This document shows positions 61,692-64,000 of a stretch of DNA of 64,000 nucleotides, piece after piece. The notes beneath the pieces are model-generated. The model did not search any database. It saw only the letters and a list, made by a program, of their open reading frames with translations, and had not been told where the DNA came from. The DNA is from Crossiella cryophila (GTDB lineage: Bacteria > Actinomycetota > Actinomycetes > Mycobacteriales > Pseudonocardiaceae), in the NCBI RefSeq assembly GCF_014204915.1, contig NZ_JACHMH010000001.1:4055501-4119500 (forward strand), in the 5' to 3' direction. The first letter of the stretch is position 1. Each line of letters begins with the position of its first letter. Made by a program: the position numbers and the translations under genes.

Positions 61692-63179
61692 ATGTGGTCT
61701 CGCCCTGCGCGCTTGGTCGCGTTCCTGGGGATCATCGGGCTCGCCTTCGGGCTGATCGCCGAGCCGATAGCCACCGCGCAGAGCGGTCAGGCCCCGACCT
61801 ACACCTCCTTGCGGGCCTTCAACATTCCCAACGGGTACGTGCGCCACGGCGGCGGCTGGGCCCGGCTGGACGACATCTACCAGCACAGCCCGGAATGGGC
61901 TCGGGCGGACGCGACCTGGGCCGTCGTGCCAGGGCTGGCAGGCAACTGCGTGTCCCTGGAGTCGCGCAACTTCAAGCGGCACTACCTGCGGCACCAGAAC
62001 GGCAGGCTGCGCCTGGACGGCTTCCAGGACAGCCGCGGTTTCCGTGAGGACGCCACGTTCTGCCAGGTCTCCGGGCTGGCCGACCCCAACGCGGTGTCGT
62101 TGCGCTCCTTCCAGTTCGGCAACGCCTTCCTGCGGCACGCAGGCGGTCAGGTCTACCTGGCGGACAACGACAACAGCCCGCTGTTCCGGGCCGACGCGAC
62201 CTTCCGGACCAGCTCGCCGCTGATCTCCGGGGTCTTCTACAACTCGCTGCTGGACCGCGGCGCCGACCCGACCATGGTGCGGCACAACAACGTCTACTAC
62301 CTGTTGCAGGGCGACCAGTACAACGGCAACGACCTGGTGATCCGCAAGTCCGGCTCGGTGGAGGGCCTGCGCGACGCGCCGCCGATCATCCTGTGGCGGC
62401 ACCCGCAGTGCCCGGCCATCGCCTGCACCGAGGTGTGGGCGCCGGAACTGCAGCGGATCCGCAACCAGTGGTGGATTTTCTTCACCGGCGCCTCGGACAA
62501 CGGCAACGGCCGCAGCCATCGGATGTTCGCGCTGCGTGGCCGTACCGACGATCCTTCGGGCCCATACGACTATCTGGGTGAACAGCGGCTGCCGGACGGG
62601 CAGTGGGCCATTGACGGCGTGTGGTTCGAAAAGGACGGTCAGGGCTACTACGCGTGGTCCGGCTGGGACCGGGACTACGGCAACGCCAACGAGGTCCAGC
62701 ACCTGTACGTGGCCAGGATGCACGATCCGATGACCCCGGCCGGGCCCAGGGTCAAGATCTCCTCGCCGACCCAGCGCTGGGAGACCCGGCCCAACCACGC
62801 GAACGTGCTGCTCAACGAAGGCCCGCAGCCGATCATGGGGCCGCAGAACCAGCTCTTCATGACCTTCTCGGCCAACGCGAGCTGGACCGACGACTACTGC
62901 ATCGGCCTGCTCACCCTCAACGGCTCGCCGACCGAACCGAGTGCCTGGTCCAAGTCCGGCGACTGCGTCTTTGCCGGGCAGGACAGCACCATCGCGCCAG
63001 GCCACAATGGATTCATCCAGGTCAACGGCCGCTGGTGGATCACCTACCACGCCAGGCAGCACCCGGGCACCGGCTGGATGGGCCGCAGTGTCCGGCTGCA
63101 ACCGCTGTCCTTCAACGGCGCCGGACAGCCGATCTTCGGCACCGCGGTCAGCGCGCACCAGCCGGTGCCGTTGCCGTGA
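61692..63179 (+). CDS. Secreted AbfB-GH43 arabinosidase-like enzyme
   Basis: A 495-residue protein: signal peptide (SRPARLVAFLGIIGLAFGLIAEPIATAQ), an AbfB/CBM42 beta-trefoil at about 36-175 (three repeats with NxYxRHxxG or HYLRHQNGRL), then a five-bladed GH43 beta-propeller. The likely catalytic residues are Asp192 (GADPTMV), Asp308 (AIDGVWF) and Glu376 (NEGPQP). It probably removes arabinose from arabinoxylan or arabinan side chains. ATG 61692 after GGGGGTCGGCG. The following gene begins by GTGA overlap. Confidence 0.87.
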   Translation: MWSRPARLVAFLGIIGLAFGLIAEPIATAQSGQAPTYTSLRAFNIPNGYVRHGGGWARLDDIYQHSPEWARADATWAVVPGLAGNCVSLESRNFKRHYLRHQNGRLRLDGFQDSRGFREDATFCQVSGLADPNAVSLRSFQFGNAFLRHAGGQVYLADNDNSPLFRADATFRTSSPLISGVFYNSLLDRGADPTMVRHNNVYYLLQGDQYNGNDLVIRKSGSVEGLRDAPPIILWRHPQCPAIACTEVWAPELQRIRNQWWIFFTGASDNGNGRSHRMFALRGRTDDPSGPYDYLGEQRLPDGQWAIDGVWFEKDGQGYYAWSGWDRDYGNANEVQHLYVARMHDPMTPAGPRVKISSPTQRWETRPNHANVLLNEGPQPIMGPQNQLFMTFSANASWTDDYCIGLLTLNGSPTEPSAWSKSGDCVFAGQDSTIAPGHNGFIQVNGRWWITYHARQHPGTGWMGRSVRLQPLSFNGAGQPIFGTAVSAHQPVPLP

Positions 63180-64000
63180 GGCTGTTGCTGGGCAAGACCG
63201 TGTCCGTGCACTACGGACAGATGTACCTGCTGAACCGGGACAGCCCGTTCGACGGCGACCTGAGCGCGAGCTTCCGGGGCCAGTCGAACGGGCTGCTCGG
63301 CGCGGCCCGCCCCGAGCTGTTGTTCCTGATCACCGGCAGGCACACCGGCGAGGTGGGCCTGGACATCGAGCTGCACGACCGGGAACCGCCGCCCGCCGCG
63401 GACTGGCCGGACGTCGTCGAGGCGTCCTGCCGGTTGACCGGCGATGATCCGGTGCTCAGCGAGTGGGGCGAACGCTGGTACGAGCTGGATCTCCCGCCGG
63501 GTGACTACCGGATCCGGTACTGCGCCCAGGGCATGGACGCGGCCAACGACGCGGTCACCGCCGACGGCGTGCTGGACCGCTACCTGCTCCAGCTCTGGCC
63601 GGCCGAGCCCGCCCCGGACGCGGTACTCAGCCAGACCAGCCGGTCCGCCGCCTACTGGCACACCGAGGCGCGCAAGCTCCCGCCACCGGCCACCCCGGCC
63701 GAACTCGCCACCGAGGCGGCCCGCCGTGACGCGGAGGAGTCGGTGCGGGCCGCGCTGCGGGAACGCCAGGAGGACATCCGCCGCTGGGGCGGCGAACCGC
63801 CCAGCCCCGCGCTCCGGCAGCTCAAGGGCAACGCCCGCAAGATGATCCGCGAGCACCGGGACCTTGCTGAGGCCCTGGCCGCCGCGGACCCGGCCACCCA
63901 GCGCGCCCTGGCCGCCGCGCTGGCCAGGCAGGCATGCGCCGCCGCCCGCCTGACCGCCCTGGACTGGATCACCGGCGCGCTGGCCGCGGTGGACCGCGGT
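63176..64000 (+). CDS. Unidentified protein, 5' part only
   Basis: An open frame of 275 codons from GTG 63176 to the window edge, not terminated. It begins VRLLLGKTVSVHYGQMYLL; the first ~150 residues look like a beta-rich domain (FLITGRHTGEVGLDIELHD, DLPPGDYRIRYCAQGMDAAND) of the kind seen in immunity/DUF proteins, then an alanine-rich helical region (~170-275) with high coiled-coil propensity. No signal peptide. I do not recognise the family. It overlaps the GH43 stop by four bases, so they may be co-expressed. Confidence 0.65.
   Translation, partial: MRLLLGKTVSVHYGQMYLLNRDSPFDGDLSASFRGQSNGLLGAARPELLFLITGRHTGEVGLDIELHDREPPPAADWPDVVEASCRLTGDDPVLSEWGERWYELDLPPGDYRIRYCAQGMDAANDAVTADGVLDRYLLQLWPAEPAPDAVLSQTSRSAAYWHTEARKLPPPATPAELATEAARRDAEESVRAALRERQEDIRRWGGEPPSPALRQLKGNARKMIREHRDLAEALAAADPATQRALAAALARQACAAARLTALDWITGALAAVDRG

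Overview
The window is high-GC DNA from an actinobacterium, most likely of the Pseudonocardiales (Saccharothrix/Crossiella-like, an inference from the gene mix). The signs are GTG starts, F420-type LLM oxidoreductases, Mce transport genes, KstR-type operators and a DasR-type chitinase operator. I see no tRNA, rRNA, transposase, integrase or CRISPR array.

About the first 45.7 kb is a sterol-catabolism island. 429-5527 carries ring C/D genes (ipdC, ipdB, ipdA, echA20, ipdF and a second SDR). 5661-20009 carries fadA5 divergent from cyp125, two family VIII esterases, a SnoaL protein, two LLM oxidoreductases, a Tat-exported cholesterol oxidase, ltp3/ltp4 with a DUF35 partner, an acyl-CoA synthetase and a PPOX protein. 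20970-24500 carries echA19 divergent from fadD19 plus a flavin oxidoreductase. 29093-35820 carries fadE27/fadE26, an alcohol dehydrogenase, hsd4A, an aldehyde dehydrogenase and an SDR. These run directly into a complete Mce4-type operon (yrbE4A/B, mce4A-F and two Mce-associated genes, 35817-45684). Together they import sterol, oxidise the 3-OH, oxidise C26 to the acid (CYP125, ADH, ALDH), activate it (FadD19) and run a full side-chain beta-oxidation turn (FadE26/27, EchA19, Hsd4A, FadA5). Ltp3/Ltp4/DUF35 suggests C24-branched plant sterols are also used. KstR-like boxes lie in the key divergent promoters, and a KstR2-like box lies between echA20 and ipdF.

The remaining 18 kb, plus a GH2 enzyme at 24605-28312, is mostly secreted glycoside hydrolases and hydrolases: a GH18 chitinase, a GH92 enzyme, an AbfB-GH43 protein and a LIP-type lipase. 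Among them are an astacin-like protease, a serine hydrolase, an ArsR/SRPBCC pair, two TetR regulators, a long-chain acyl-CoA synthetase and two tiny zinc-finger ORFs.

The most unusual content is non-coding. A 22-bp unit (core TGTTGGCCG) forms seven direct and inverted array loci. Four of these loci also carry a long-hairpin element of about 280-320 bp. Its arms change sequence between copies while still pairing. All 13 arm mismatches I can count are G.U wobbles on the same strand of the element, which points to a folded RNA. One array has inserted in frame into the lipoprotein signal peptide of mce4E.
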